Assembly (NCBI GenBank): GCA_047030855.1
Contig: JBKYIJ010000008.1
Location: 806,001 to 870,000, forward strand
From: QVMM01 sp047030855
Lineage (GTDB): Bacteria > Bacteroidota > Bacteroidia > Bacteroidales > Dysgonomonadaceae
Reading direction: 5' to 3'
DNA length: 64,000 nucleotides
Positions 36,620 through 46,161 of the stretch are shown in pieces. The notes under the pieces were generated by a model. The model was not told the origin of the DNA, ran no database searches, and saw nothing but the letters and a program-made list of their open reading frames with translations. A program made the translations under genes and the position numbers. Each line of letters starts with the position of its first letter. Within the stretch, counting starts at the first letter, position 1.

Positions 36620-39600
36620 ATGAAGAAATACAACCTGATTAACAACATATTAGGATGGTTAAGTTTTGCCATAGCAGCTACCGTATATTTAATGACAATC
36701 GAACCTACGGCAAGCTTCTGGGACTGTGGCGAGTTTATTACATCGGCATACAAATTAGAAGTAGGACACCCTCCCGGCGCTCCGTTCTTTATGTTGACAG
36801 GAAAGTTCTTCACCCTGTTTGCCTCCGACCCCTCCCAAGTGGGAATGATGGTGAACGCAATGTCCGCACTGTTAAGCGCTTTAACGATATTGTTTTTGTT
36901 CTGGACAATAACGCATCTGGCTAAAAAACTTATCTATTCTGACAATAGCAAGGAAATGACAACCGGGCAACTTATCGCTATTATGGGTAGCGGACTGGTT
37001 GGAGCTCTTACATATACATTCACCGATACATTCTGGTTTTCGGCGGTCGAGGGAGAGGTTTACGCCTACTCTTCGATGTTTACGGCTCTTGTTTTCTGGC
37101 TGATCCTAAAATGGGAAAGTGCAGCCGACAAACCTCATTCCGACAAGTGGCTGGTACTGATAGCATATACAATGGGATTGTCTATCGGTGTCCACTTGCT
37201 GAATCTGCTTTGTATCCCCGCCATCGTTCTGGTTTATTACTTCAAAAGAACCGAAAAGGCAACCGTTAAAGGCACTTGTACTGCACTGCTGCTGTCTTTC
37301 GCTTTTGTAGTCATCCTAATGTACGGCGTTATCCCGGGCTTTACGAAAGTGGGCGGATGGTTTGAATTACTGTTTGTAAATACTTTCGGGCTTCCCTACA
37401 ACACTGGCATATTTGTATATCTTATCCTTTTAGTGATTTCTATCATCTGGTGCGTTTACGAAACCATGTCAAAAAAGGGAAATCTTAAAAGAGCAAAAAT
37501 ATCGTTTCTGATAAGCATAGCCTTAGCGGGTATCACTTTCATAGGATCGAGCCCGATACTATGGATATTGCTTTTCCTTGTGGCAGGCTTTTTCCTGTTC
37601 TATTACAAAAAAACAAACATCAGAGTATTGAACACCTCAATACTGTGTCTGATGGTGATACTGATCGGATACTCTTCTTTCGCGCTCATTCCAATCCGAT
37701 CGGCTGCCAATACGCCTATGGATCAGAACTCGCCCGAAGACGTATTCTCTTTGACGGATTATCTCAACCGTGAACAATACGGAGACACTCCTCTCTTTTA
37801 CGGAAGAACTTACGCTTCGGACGTTGAACGCGACAGGGAAGGAAGACCCGTTGAAGCCAGCGTAAAAAAACGTTACGATAAGGTTGTGAAAACATCGGAA
37901 AACGAAAAAGACCGCTATTTCGTCGCAGGTACGACGCCGACATATAAATATACAAACTCGATGCTTTTCCCGAGGATGCATTCAAGCGATCCGCGACACA
38001 TCGAGGGATATAAAATGTGGGGCGACATCAAAGATGAAAAAGTTCCACCGACAATGCTCGAGAACTTTAAATACTTCTTTAATTACCAGATCAACTTCAT
38101 GTACTGGAGATATTTTATGTGGAACTTCTCGGGACGCCAGAACGACGTTCAGAGCATGGGAGGCATAAACAACGGTAACTGGATTACGGGAATCGGGTTT
38201 ATAGACGAAATGCGCGGACTTGGTCCACAAGATAATCTGCCGCCGAGTATTTCCGAAAACAAAGGGCACAACGTATATTATATGCTTCCTCTTATTCTGG
38301 GAATAATAGGGATCGTTTTCCAGATAACACGCAAAACGAAAGGCGAACAACAGTTCCTCGTAACTTTTATGCTCTTCTTTATGACAGGGCTTGCCATCGT
38401 AATATATCTGAATCAGAAACCGTTCGAACCGCGTGAACGCGATTACGCCTACGCAGGTTCGTTCTACGCTTTCTGTATCTGGATAGGATTCGGAGTGGCA
38501 GGGCTTTGGACGCTGCTGAAAAAAGCTATTTCGTCCGAAACGCTTACCGCCGCGATAGCGACAATAGCCGCCTTGTTCATACCCATACAAATGGCAGGAC
38601 AAAACTGGGACGATCACGATAGATCGGGAAGAACGGTAATGCGCGACTTCGGGATGAACTACCTGAGAAGCTGCGAACCGAATGCTATTCTATTCACGAA
38701 CGGCGACAACGATACTTTCCCGCTCTGGTACGCACAGGAAGTTGAAGGCTTCCGTACGGATGTCCGCGTTTGTAACCTCAGCTATCTGCAAACAGACTGG
38801 TACGTGGATCAGATGAGAAGGCAGGCTTATGATTCCGAACCCCTGCCCATAACATGGACTAAAGACAGATATATCGGCGATAAGGGAATATATGCTTACA
38901 TTCTGACTAAAGATCAGATTGAAACCGCACTCAGAAACAGGCTCAAACAAGAGGCAGGAAGCAACTGGATGAATGCAGAACAGAGCGTTGATTACGGAAG
39001 GCTTTACGACCGAAATGCGTTTAAAGAAACATTGCCTTTGAATGATGTGATGACCATTCTCAAAACAAAGGACACTTACATACCGAACAATCCTTTTATC
39101 AACGAAGGGGTGATTGTCCCGACCAACAAGCTGACTATGCCACTCGATTCCTCAAAAATAGATTGGAAAGCACTGGATTCGAAACCTGCGCAAGAGATGG
39201 TTATTAATTTGGGCAACAAGTCTGTCATATATCGCAACGATATTATGATACTGGAAATGCTGAACAATATCAATAAAGACGGATGGAAACGCCCGATTTA
39301 TTATGCCGCAACCGTAGGCAGCGATATGTATCTCAATCTGAGACCTCAATTCCTCTTGGAAGGAGTTACATACCGCATCACCCCGGGACGCCCGAATCCG
39401 ACAGGCGTTAATACAGAAGTGGCTTACGACAATATGGTGAACAAGTATAAGTGGGGCGGAATAGAAAACCCAAAGGTTTATCTTGACGAAAACACTCAAC
39501 GGATGGCAAAGACATTCAGATTTATGTTTATCCAAGTCATCGACGCCCTGATCAAAGAAGGTAAAATGGATAAAGCATTGACGGCTCTGAATACATGTGT

Positions 39601-40093
39601 CGAAAAAATACCGCACAGTGCCGTACCATTCGAAGGAGAGTCTATTTATCTGGGCGAATTCTATTACAAACTGGGACAACCCGAAAAGGCAGAAGAAGTT
39701 CTGGGTATAATTCAGGATCGCATGCAAAGAACGATAAACTGGTACAACAGGCTGACTCCGCAACAAATGGCGAACAGCCAGAGGGAAATAGCGGAAAGCT
39801 TCGATACGTTGCTGAGAGTTGCTTCTGTTTATAACACTAACGGCAAGCACGATAAATACAAAGAAATAGTATCCAACTTACAGTCCTACTCCCTTATGTA
39901 TTTCTCAAACGGCAACGGATCGCTCGGAAGTTTCGGGTTGAAAACAATCACGGACGATGCTATACAAAGCTATCAGATGAGTAACGACACTTCTTTCCAA
40001 AAACAACAGGAAGAAGTAATGCAAAAAACTTTAGGGTTGATGCAACAGTATTCGCCGGCTCTGTTAAAAGAATATTACGGATCGCAACAATAA
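36620..40093 (+). CDS. DUF2723 / GT117 family membrane glycosyltransferase with C-terminal TPR-like region
   Basis: 1157 residues. N-terminal part (to about residue 690) is a polytopic GT-C-like membrane domain: EPTASFWDCGEFITSAYKLE, cited in part, with GHPPGAPFF, the loop glutamate/aspartate pattern typical of protein mannosyltransferase-like enzymes; EQYGDTPLFYGRTY and PFEPRERDYAYAGSFYAF follow. After the last helices comes a soluble domain (GDNDTFPLWYAQEVEGFRTD, cited in part) and helical TPR-like repeats near 1000-1090 (ALTALNTCVEKIPH, EFYYKLGQPEKAEEVLG). DUF2723 is now grouped as GT117; a role in protein O-glycosylation of Bacteroidetes is proposed but not shown here. Monocistronic. Confidence 0.88.
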   Translation: MKKYNLINNILGWLSFAIAATVYLMTIEPTASFWDCGEFITSAYKLEVGHPPGAPFFMLTGKFFTLFASDPSQVGMMVNAMSALLSALTILFLFWTITHLAKKLIYSDNSKEMTTGQLIAIMGSGLVGALTYTFTDTFWFSAVEGEVYAYSSMFTALVFWLILKWESAADKPHSDKWLVLIAYTMGLSIGVHLLNLLCIPAIVLVYYFKRTEKATVKGTCTALLLSFAFVVILMYGVIPGFTKVGGWFELLFVNTFGLPYNTGIFVYLILLVISIIWCVYETMSKKGNLKRAKISFLISIALAGITFIGSSPILWILLFLVAGFFLFYYKKTNIRVLNTSILCLMVILIGYSSFALIPIRSAANTPMDQNSPEDVFSLTDYLNREQYGDTPLFYGRTYASDVERDREGRPVEASVKKRYDKVVKTSENEKDRYFVAGTTPTYKYTNSMLFPRMHSSDPRHIEGYKMWGDIKDEKVPPTMLENFKYFFNYQINFMYWRYFMWNFSGRQNDVQSMGGINNGNWITGIGFIDEMRGLGPQDNLPPSISENKGHNVYYMLPLILGIIGIVFQITRKTKGEQQFLVTFMLFFMTGLAIVIYLNQKPFEPRERDYAYAGSFYAFCIWIGFGVAGLWTLLKKAISSETLTAAIATIAALFIPIQMAGQNWDDHDRSGRTVMRDFGMNYLRSCEPNAILFTNGDNDTFPLWYAQEVEGFRTDVRVCNLSYLQTDWYVDQMRRQAYDSEPLPITWTKDRYIGDKGIYAYILTKDQIETALRNRLKQEAGSNWMNAEQSVDYGRLYDRNAFKETLPLNDVMTILKTKDTYIPNNPFINEGVIVPTNKLTMPLDSSKIDWKALDSKPAQEMVINLGNKSVIYRNDIMILEMLNNINKDGWKRPIYYAATVGSDMYLNLRPQFLLEGVTYRITPGRPNPTGVNTEVAYDNMVNKYKWGGIENPKVYLDENTQRMAKTFRFMFIQVIDALIKEGKMDKALTALNTCVEKIPHSAVPFEGESIYLGEFYYKLGQPEKAEEVLGIIQDRMQRTINWYNRLTPQQMANSQREIAESFDTLLRVASVYNTNGKHDKYKEIVSNLQSYSLMYFSNGNGSLGSFGLKTITDDAIQSYQMSNDTSFQKQQEEVMQKTLGLMQQYSPALLKEYYGSQQ

Positions 40094-40102
40094 ATTTACA
40101 GG

Positions 40103-40137
40103 AAGCAAGCTTATCTTCGATATAGGCTTGCTTTTAA
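40103..40137 (+). terminator. Intrinsic terminator after the DUF2723 gene
   Basis: Outer stem AAGCAAGC / GCTTGCTT (40103-40110, 40126-40133), inner stem TATC / GATA (40112-40115, 40119-40122), followed by TT. It overlaps an unused upstream TTG start of the next frame. Confidence 0.65.
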
Positions 40138-40151
40138 TCAATATTGACAAT

Positions 40152-40832
40152 ATGTTCATCGAACAACCTCCGATTTTATACAGGATCTTATTCCCGGGAG
40201 CATTATGGCGTAAGCCTTCTGCTCAGGGGAAAACGATATACCTAACTTTTGACGACGGACCTATTCCCGAAGTCACGCCTTGGGTTTTGGATATACTGGA
40301 TAAGTATAATATAAAAGCCACGTTCTTCTGTGTAGGAGACAACGTAAGAAAATATCCCGAACTCTATCAGGAAATACAGGACAGGGGGCATCAGGTCGGC
40401 AACCATACTTACAACCATTTGCAGGGAATACGCACGAGAACTAAAAACTACATCAAAAACGTAGAACTTGCCGCTGAACAGATCGGTTCGAAACTTTTCC
40501 GCCCACCGCACGGACACATACGTTTCAGGCAGTTTTTCAAATTACGTAAAAAATACCAGATCGTACTTTGGGACGTCGTTACGCGGGATTACAGCAAATA
40601 CATGACGCCCGATAAAGTGTTCAACAACATCAAACGATATACAAGAAACGGTTCCATTATAGTATTTCACGACTCGTTAAAGTCTGAAAAGAACATGAAA
40701 GGAGCACTGCCGAAAGCTATCGAATGGTTGCAAGATCAGGGATACACATTCCGCCTTTTACAACCGAACAGTTTATACACGAAACAGCAAAGAACTGTCC
40801 CCATAACTGAGGAAACGAAAATCGTGAGCTAA
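40152..40832 (+). CDS. Polysaccharide deacetylase (NodB/CE4 family)
   Basis: 226 residues from ATG 40152; the frame opens at a TTG inside the preceding terminator, which is unlikely to be used. CE4 motifs: LTFDDGP (metal-binding Asp34/catalytic Asp35 region), ATFFCVGDNVRKYPEL, and GNHTYNH with metal-binding His85 and His89; RPPHGHIRF carries the substrate Arg-Pro-Pro, and IIVFHDS the last His motif. Removes N-acetyl groups from peptidoglycan, chitin-like or capsule sugars. No signal peptide, so a cytosolic or membrane-peripheral substrate is possible. Its 3' end overlaps the convergent queA gene by 60 bases. Confidence 0.9.
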   Translation: MFIEQPPILYRILFPGALWRKPSAQGKTIYLTFDDGPIPEVTPWVLDILDKYNIKATFFCVGDNVRKYPELYQEIQDRGHQVGNHTYNHLQGIRTRTKNYIKNVELAAEQIGSKLFRPPHGHIRFRQFFKLRKKYQIVLWDVVTRDYSKYMTPDKVFNNIKRYTRNGSIIVFHDSLKSEKNMKGALPKAIEWLQDQGYTFRLLQPNSLYTKQQRTVPITEETKIVS

Positions 40833-41996
40833 AGCGTAATCATAAATCCTTTTCCAATCACCACCGACAAAAGCCGAAACAAGCAACAACAACGTACTTT
40901 GCGGCTGGTGAAAATTGGTGATCATCCCGTCAACTATTTTAAATTCATATCCCGGAACTATCATAATCTGCGTATCGGCTATCAACGTATTCAGATTGTG
41001 CACGTCAAGACAATCCAGAATATTCTTTAAAGCTTGTTCTACAGAGATTTTGTTATTCTTCTCATCATAAGGCAGCCATTGAGTTACTCTTAATTCCTGA
41101 CTTTCTTCATTTTCCAGTAAGGATCCTATATAATAAAGGCTTTCCAATGTCCGTACGGAAGTGGTTCCTACCGCTATTATTTTCCCTTTATGGTTCAGTA
41201 AGTCCGATATTGTGTTTCTGGATACGGATATATATTCCGAATGCATCACATGGCTTCCGATCGTCTCTGTTTTGACGGGTTTGAAAGTCCCTGCTCCGAC
41301 ATGAAGCGTGATCTCATCGCGTCTGATTCCTTTCTTATCCAATTTGTCAAAAACCTGCGGAGTAAAATGCAATCCTGCGGTCGGCGCCGCAACAGAACCT
41401 TTTACTTTGGAATATACCGTTTGGTAAGTTCTCTTGTCTTCTTCTTCCGTTTCTCTGTTCAAATAAGGGGGAATCGGGAGTTCTCCGCCTGTTTCGAGCA
41501 ATTCGGAAAAACTTATATCGGAATTGTCCCATTCAAACTCAATAATGTGGCTTTCTCCTGTTGACTTAATCTTGTTTGCCGTAACATTTACTTTTTGTCC
41601 CGAAATTGAAATTTGTTTTGAGAGAAAACCATCTTTCCATTTTTTTGAATTACCTATCAGGCATATCCAGGAACATTTTCCTCTCGACCCGAGATTCAGA
41701 GCATAATCATGAGGCAGACAGGGTTCAAGGCAAAATATCTCAATCTTTGCACCCGTCGGTTTATTGAAATACATTCTGGCTTGTATAACCCGAGTATCGT
41801 TATAGATCAATAAAGAATCGGAAGGAAGATAATCCGAAATATGGAAAAAAACTGATTCTTCGATCTTTCCATTATTATAAACAAGCAGTTTTGAGCTGTC
41901 TCTTTCTTCTAAAGGGTATTTTGCGATCCTGTCTTCAGGCAACAAATAGTTATAATCGCTTATATGTATCTGTTGAAGCTCCGATATTTTATTCAT
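40773..41996 (-). CDS. queA: S-adenosylmethionine:tRNA ribosyltransferase-isomerase (QueA family)
   Basis: 407 residues from ATG 41996 (a longer frame to 42035 crosses the -7 box). QueA transfers and isomerises the ribosyl group of S-adenosylmethionine onto preQ1 in tRNA, making epoxyqueuosine. Motifs: LPEDRIAKYPLEERDSSKLL, IYNDTRVIQARM, AAPTAGLHFT, ITLHVGAGTFKPV, HSEYISV, GTTSVRTLE, NFHQPQSTLLLLVSAFVGG (cited in part) and FLSYGDSSLLF. It is longer than a typical QueA (about 350 residues); Bacteroidetes also have long paralogues, so the exact role is less certain than the fold. Confidence 0.87.
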   Translation of the reverse strand: MNKISELQQIHISDYNYLLPEDRIAKYPLEERDSSKLLVYNNGKIEESVFFHISDYLPSDSLLIYNDTRVIQARMYFNKPTGAKIEIFCLEPCLPHDYALNLGSRGKCSWICLIGNSKKWKDGFLSKQISISGQKVNVTANKIKSTGESHIIEFEWDNSDISFSELLETGGELPIPPYLNRETEEEDKRTYQTVYSKVKGSVAAPTAGLHFTPQVFDKLDKKGIRRDEITLHVGAGTFKPVKTETIGSHVMHSEYISVSRNTISDLLNHKGKIIAVGTTSVRTLESLYYIGSLLENEESQELRVTQWLPYDEKNNKISVEQALKNILDCLDVHNLNTLIADTQIMIVPGYEFKIVDGMITNFHQPQSTLLLLVSAFVGGDWKRIYDYALAHDFRFLSYGDSSLLFRV

Positions 41997-42013
41997 TTCT
42001 TTTTTTATTTTGG

Positions 42014-42021
42014 CAAAAATA
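42014..42021 (-). promoter_or_regulatory. Bacteroidetes -7 box (TATTTTTG) for queA
   Basis: Reverse complement reads TATTTTTG, 18 bases before the queA ATG at 41996. It supports the shorter start and lies in the divergent gap with the Smr gene. Confidence 0.45.
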
Positions 42022-42053
42022 GTCAACTTTGCCATAACAAAAAAGCAAAGGAA

Positions 42054-43103
42054 ATGAAGATAGGAGATAAAGTCAGGTTTCTTAACACAACGGGAGGAGG
42101 CACAGTTAAGGGTTTCGAAGGGAAAAACATCGTAATAGTGGATGATGACGGATTCGATACGCCAATGCTGATAAAAGAATGCGTTGTTATCGGGTCGGAT
42201 AATATACAGGCTAAAGAATCATCGATACAAAACGTAGTTTCGGCAATCGCAACGTCGTCACAAGCTGAACCCAAGAAAGAAACAGAACCCTTTGTCGTTG
42301 AAGAAACAAAGGAAGGCGAACAAATCACGGTTTGCTTGTGCTATCTCCCTGTCGATATAAAACAGTTGAGCACATCGGCGTACGAATGTTATCTTGTGAA
42401 TGACAGTAATTACTATCTGTACTATAACTACATGAGCCGTGCCGACAACGGTTGGATAAGCCGTGCGGCAGGTATAATAGAGCCGAACATAAAAATATAT
42501 CTGGAAGAGTTCGATAAAACAGAGCTGAACGATCTGGAAAAAGTATGCCTTCAGTTCATCGCTTTAAAAAAAGACAAGCCTTTCAGTCTGAAAAATCCTT
42601 GTTCGGTAGAGTTAAGGATCGATCCCGTAAAGTTTTACAAACTGCATAGTTTTCGGGAGAACGACTATTTCGACGAAAACGCGTTGGTTTACTATGTGAT
42701 GAAAAAAGATTTACAGGAGAAAGAATACATTATAAATACGGAAGAACTCCAAAATGCTATTCTTCAAAAAGAAAACCCGAAGAGAGAAAAAAGGCAGCGT
42801 ATCGAGAAAAAAGAGAGTAGCCCGATACTGGAAGTAGACTTACACATAGACGAACTGCTCGACAACACGAACGGGCTTGAACCGAAAGATCTGCTCGAAT
42901 ATCAGTTGAAGAAATTCAATGAGGTAATGAATGAGAACCTGAAGAAAAAGGGGCAAAAGATAGTGTTTATTCACGGAAAAGGAAACGGAACCCTGAAAAA
43001 TGCCCTCTTAAACGAACTCAAAACAAAATACAAAAACATCTACTATCAGGACGCATCTTTCCGTGAATACGGTTTCGGGGCAACAATGGTTACAATACAG
43101 TGA
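42054..43103 (+). CDS. DUF2027 / Smr domain protein
   Basis: 349 residues from ATG 42054; the frame opens upstream but only this start gives the conserved KIGDKVRFLNTTGGGTVKGF beginning. N-terminal Tudor/SH3-like segment, a DUF2027 middle (VCLCYLPVDIKQLSTSAYECY, cited in part, and LNDLEKVCLQFIALKK), a charged hinge, and a C-terminal Smr domain with LEVDLHIDELL and the HGKGNGTLKNAL motif, ending GFGATMVTIQ. Smr domains are nucleases/nucleic-acid-binding modules; in Bacteroidetes this is a stand-alone form unlike MutS2, and its target is unknown. Confidence 0.9.
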   Translation: MKIGDKVRFLNTTGGGTVKGFEGKNIVIVDDDGFDTPMLIKECVVIGSDNIQAKESSIQNVVSAIATSSQAEPKKETEPFVVEETKEGEQITVCLCYLPVDIKQLSTSAYECYLVNDSNYYLYYNYMSRADNGWISRAAGIIEPNIKIYLEEFDKTELNDLEKVCLQFIALKKDKPFSLKNPCSVELRIDPVKFYKLHSFRENDYFDENALVYYVMKKDLQEKEYIINTEELQNAILQKENPKREKRQRIEKKESSPILEVDLHIDELLDNTNGLEPKDLLEYQLKKFNEVMNENLKKKGQKIVFIHGKGNGTLKNALLNELKTKYKNIYYQDASFREYGFGATMVTIQ

Positions 43104-43226
43104 AGTATTGACGGGAAGATGTAAGATATACGAAAAATAAACTAATTATAGTTATTTTATTGAGTTTTATAGATTCATGGTTTCGAGATTTTTATATTTT
43201 TATCGCTCCATAATTTATTTAATGAT

Positions 43227-43234
43227 TAGATTTG
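43227..43234 (+). promoter_or_regulatory. Bacteroidetes -7 box (TAGATTTG) for lptD
   Basis: TAGATTTG followed by C, 36 bases before the ATG at 43270. Confidence 0.48.
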
Positions 43235-43269
43235 CAACCTGTAAACTAAGGATCAGGGAACTCCGTTAA

Positions 43270-46059
43270 ATGAGAAATTTCCGTTATTGCATATATATAA
43301 TCCTCACGATTATACTTCTGTCACCGATTTTTGGAGCTCGATCGTCCACGAATGTCGGAAGAAGCAATGCCATACACAATGATTCTACTCTATTGCCGCT
43401 TACTCTGAAAGATTCTCTGGGAAGAGATTCTTTGCTACTGAAAACAGACTCGACATCTATACTGCAAAAAAAAACACCCACAGACAGCTTGTCTAACGAT
43501 ACCGTAAAAAAGAAAAAAGATGCGCTTGATGCTCCTGTGGATTATGCCGCTAAAGACTCCATTATTTTCACGGCAGGGAACTGGGGCTATCTGTATGGCG
43601 ACGCGGAAGTGAATTACACTACCATAAAACTGAAATCGGAAAAAATATCCATGAACATGGACAGCAGCATCGTACATGCTACATACGGGCTGGATTCGAT
43701 CGGTGCAGAATTCGGATATCCTGTTTTCAGCGACGCAGGCACAGACTACGAGGCAAAGTCGATGCGTTATAACTTCAAAACGAAAAAAGGATACATCACA
43801 AACGTAATAACAGAACAGGGCGAAGGATATATCGTTGCCGAAAGGGCAAAGAAAAACGCGGACGACTCTTTCTTCATGTGTAACGGAAAATACACGACAT
43901 GCGACCAGCACGATCATCCGCACTTCTACCTTATGCTGACAAAGGCAAAAGTAAGACCCAAGAAAAATATTGTCACGGGACCCGCCTATCTCGTTATTGA
44001 AGACGTCCCGCTGCCGATAGCATTGCCTTTCGGGTTTTTCCCTTTCACCGACAAATATTCATCGGGGGTGATTATGCCCAGTTATACCGATGAACTGGAG
44101 CGAGGTTTCGGACTGCGTGACGGAGGTTACTATTTTGCAATAAACGATCATGTCGATCTTGCCCTGACAGGTGAAATACATACGAAAGGTTCGTGGGGGC
44201 TCGCGGCAAAGTCGGAATACAGAAAACGATACCGTTTTTCGGGAAATTTTTACATGAATTATCTTTTTACTAAATACGGAGATAAAGAAGATCCCGACTA
44301 TTCGGAACAGAAAGACTTCCGTATCAGCTGGAGACACACGCAGGATCCGAAAGCGAATATGTACCGTACTCTTTCGGCAGATGTCAATTTCTCTACAAGC
44401 AGCTATAACAGGAATAACCTGAACGAGTTGTACAGCGGAAACACAAGCAATACAAAAAGTTCTACGGTTACAATGACACAACGATTTCCAAACTCTCCGT
44501 TCACCATATCGGGAAGCGTCTCGGCAACGCAGATATCGAGCGATTCCACCGTTTCATTAACCCTGCCGAACCTCACGGTTTCGATGAGCCGTATATATCC
44601 GTTTAAGAAAAAAGACAAAGTCGGAGCGGACAAATGGTATGAGAAAATACAGCTCAGCTATACGGCAGACATCAAGAACAGCATTACAACAAAAGAAGAC
44701 AAAATATTCAAGTCGAGCCTGCAGAAAGACTGGAACAACGCCATCAAGCACTCTATCCCTGTCAGCGCCACATTCAACGTGTTTAACTATCTGAACATAA
44801 CACCTTCGTTCAACTATAACGAAAGGTGGTATTTCAAAAAAATAAAACAGGCATGGAACGGGACGGCACTCGCCCCTGTAGATACTATTTACTCTTTCAA
44901 CAGGGTTTATGATTTCAACTACTCCATTAGTTTCCAGACGAAGCTGTACGGATACTACGATCCGATATTTAAAATCGGAAAACTGCAACGTATCCGACAT
45001 GTATTCACACCCTCCGTAAGTTTTGGCGGAAATCCTGACTTCAGCGATCCGAAATGGGGGTTTTATGAAAAATACTACTACTATGACAGTAACGGGAATA
45101 TACAAGAAGATGTTTATTCTCCGTATAGAGATCTGATATTCGGAACCGCACCCAGCGGAAAAAGCGGAAATATCAATTTTTCTTTTGATAACAACTTGGA
45201 AATGAAAATCGGTACAGATAACGATTCCACAAAAATCATCAGTCTGATCGACAATCTGGGAATACGTTTCAGCTACAACATGATGGCGGACAAATATAAG
45301 TGGAGCGATATAAGTACCAACGTACGCTTAAAACTGAGTAAAAGCCTCACGGTTAACGTTAACGCGACTTTCGATCCTTACTTATATGGACTCGACGATT
45401 ACGGCAATCCCGAAAGGCTCGACAAACTCCGCATATCCCGAAAATTAAGTTTCGGACGTTTAAAGAATACGGGATATTCCATATCTCCATCCATCGATCA
45501 GGATACATTTAAAAAATGGTTCGGCAAGGGAGGCGACACGAAAAGCACAACGCAAAACCAAAATGCAGAACAATCCGAAGCGTTGCCTTTGGAGGGAGAA
45601 GAAGCGACAGAGGAAGGCGGGGAAAGAACAAGCCTTCTGGCAAAAAAGAAAGACACGGGAGAATACGACGATGACGGATATCTTAAAAGTGAAATTAAAT
45701 GGAGTTTGTCTTTAAACTATTCTTTCCAGTATGGATATAATACTGCCCGATTCGATTACCTCAATAAAGAATATAAGTATAAACTGACTCACAGTCTGGG
45801 ATTAAGCGGTGCTATCCAGCCTACGAAAAACTGGAATTTTAATTTTACCACCAGCTACGATTTCGAACAGAATAAATTCGCTTATGTGAACTGTACGCTT
45901 ACGCGAAACCTGCACTGCTGGAGCCTGTCGGCAAGTTTCATTCCCGTAGGTCCATACAAATCATATTTCGTTTCTTTACGAGCCAGCTCTTCGATGTTGC
46001 AGGATTTGAAGTATGACAAGCGCGGACGATCTTCGAGCTTCGATCCCGAATGGTATTAA
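43270..46059 (+). CDS. lptD: LPS-assembly protein LptD (Bacteroidetes type)
   Basis: 929 residues. Outer-membrane barrel that inserts lipopolysaccharide into the outer leaflet. Signal peptide of about 23 residues; a Ser/Asp/Lys-rich spacer; an OstA/LptA-like jelly-roll (about 90-235: KDSIIFTAGNWGYLYGDAEVNY, cited in part, CNGKYTTCDQHDHPHFYL); then the barrel, starting PLPIALPFGFFPF. A low-complexity loop near 760-800 is Gln/Glu-rich (QNQNAEQSEALPLEGEEATE). Ends FDPEWY with a terminal aromatic. LptB lies at 57767 in the same window. Full length for Bacteroidetes LptD. Confidence 0.9.
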   Translation: MRNFRYCIYIILTIILLSPIFGARSSTNVGRSNAIHNDSTLLPLTLKDSLGRDSLLLKTDSTSILQKKTPTDSLSNDTVKKKKDALDAPVDYAAKDSIIFTAGNWGYLYGDAEVNYTTIKLKSEKISMNMDSSIVHATYGLDSIGAEFGYPVFSDAGTDYEAKSMRYNFKTKKGYITNVITEQGEGYIVAERAKKNADDSFFMCNGKYTTCDQHDHPHFYLMLTKAKVRPKKNIVTGPAYLVIEDVPLPIALPFGFFPFTDKYSSGVIMPSYTDELERGFGLRDGGYYFAINDHVDLALTGEIHTKGSWGLAAKSEYRKRYRFSGNFYMNYLFTKYGDKEDPDYSEQKDFRISWRHTQDPKANMYRTLSADVNFSTSSYNRNNLNELYSGNTSNTKSSTVTMTQRFPNSPFTISGSVSATQISSDSTVSLTLPNLTVSMSRIYPFKKKDKVGADKWYEKIQLSYTADIKNSITTKEDKIFKSSLQKDWNNAIKHSIPVSATFNVFNYLNITPSFNYNERWYFKKIKQAWNGTALAPVDTIYSFNRVYDFNYSISFQTKLYGYYDPIFKIGKLQRIRHVFTPSVSFGGNPDFSDPKWGFYEKYYYYDSNGNIQEDVYSPYRDLIFGTAPSGKSGNINFSFDNNLEMKIGTDNDSTKIISLIDNLGIRFSYNMMADKYKWSDISTNVRLKLSKSLTVNVNATFDPYLYGLDDYGNPERLDKLRISRKLSFGRLKNTGYSISPSIDQDTFKKWFGKGGDTKSTTQNQNAEQSEALPLEGEEATEEGGERTSLLAKKKDTGEYDDDGYLKSEIKWSLSLNYSFQYGYNTARFDYLNKEYKYKLTHSLGLSGAIQPTKNWNFNFTTSYDFEQNKFAYVNCTLTRNLHCWSLSASFIPVGPYKSYFVSLRASSSMLQDLKYDKRGRSSSFDPEWY

Positions 46060-46091
46060 GAATACATCATTTAATACATACAAATGACAAA

Positions 46092-46122
46092 ATGTCACTA
46101 TTAAAACAGTGGCATTTTTTTT
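46092..46122 (+). terminator. Intrinsic terminator after lptD
   Basis: Stem ATGTCACT / AGTGGCAT (46092-46099, 46108-46115), 8 bp with one G-T wobble, followed by T7. Confidence 0.75.
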
Positions 46123-46161
46123 GTCCTTAAAAGTGAAGAAAACAATAAAAACTATATAATT

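Noticed and set aside
37982..38617. 211-residue minus-strand frame inside the DUF2723 gene
   Set aside because: Shadow frame; Cys/His/Arg-rich composition typical of a reverse reading of a real gene.
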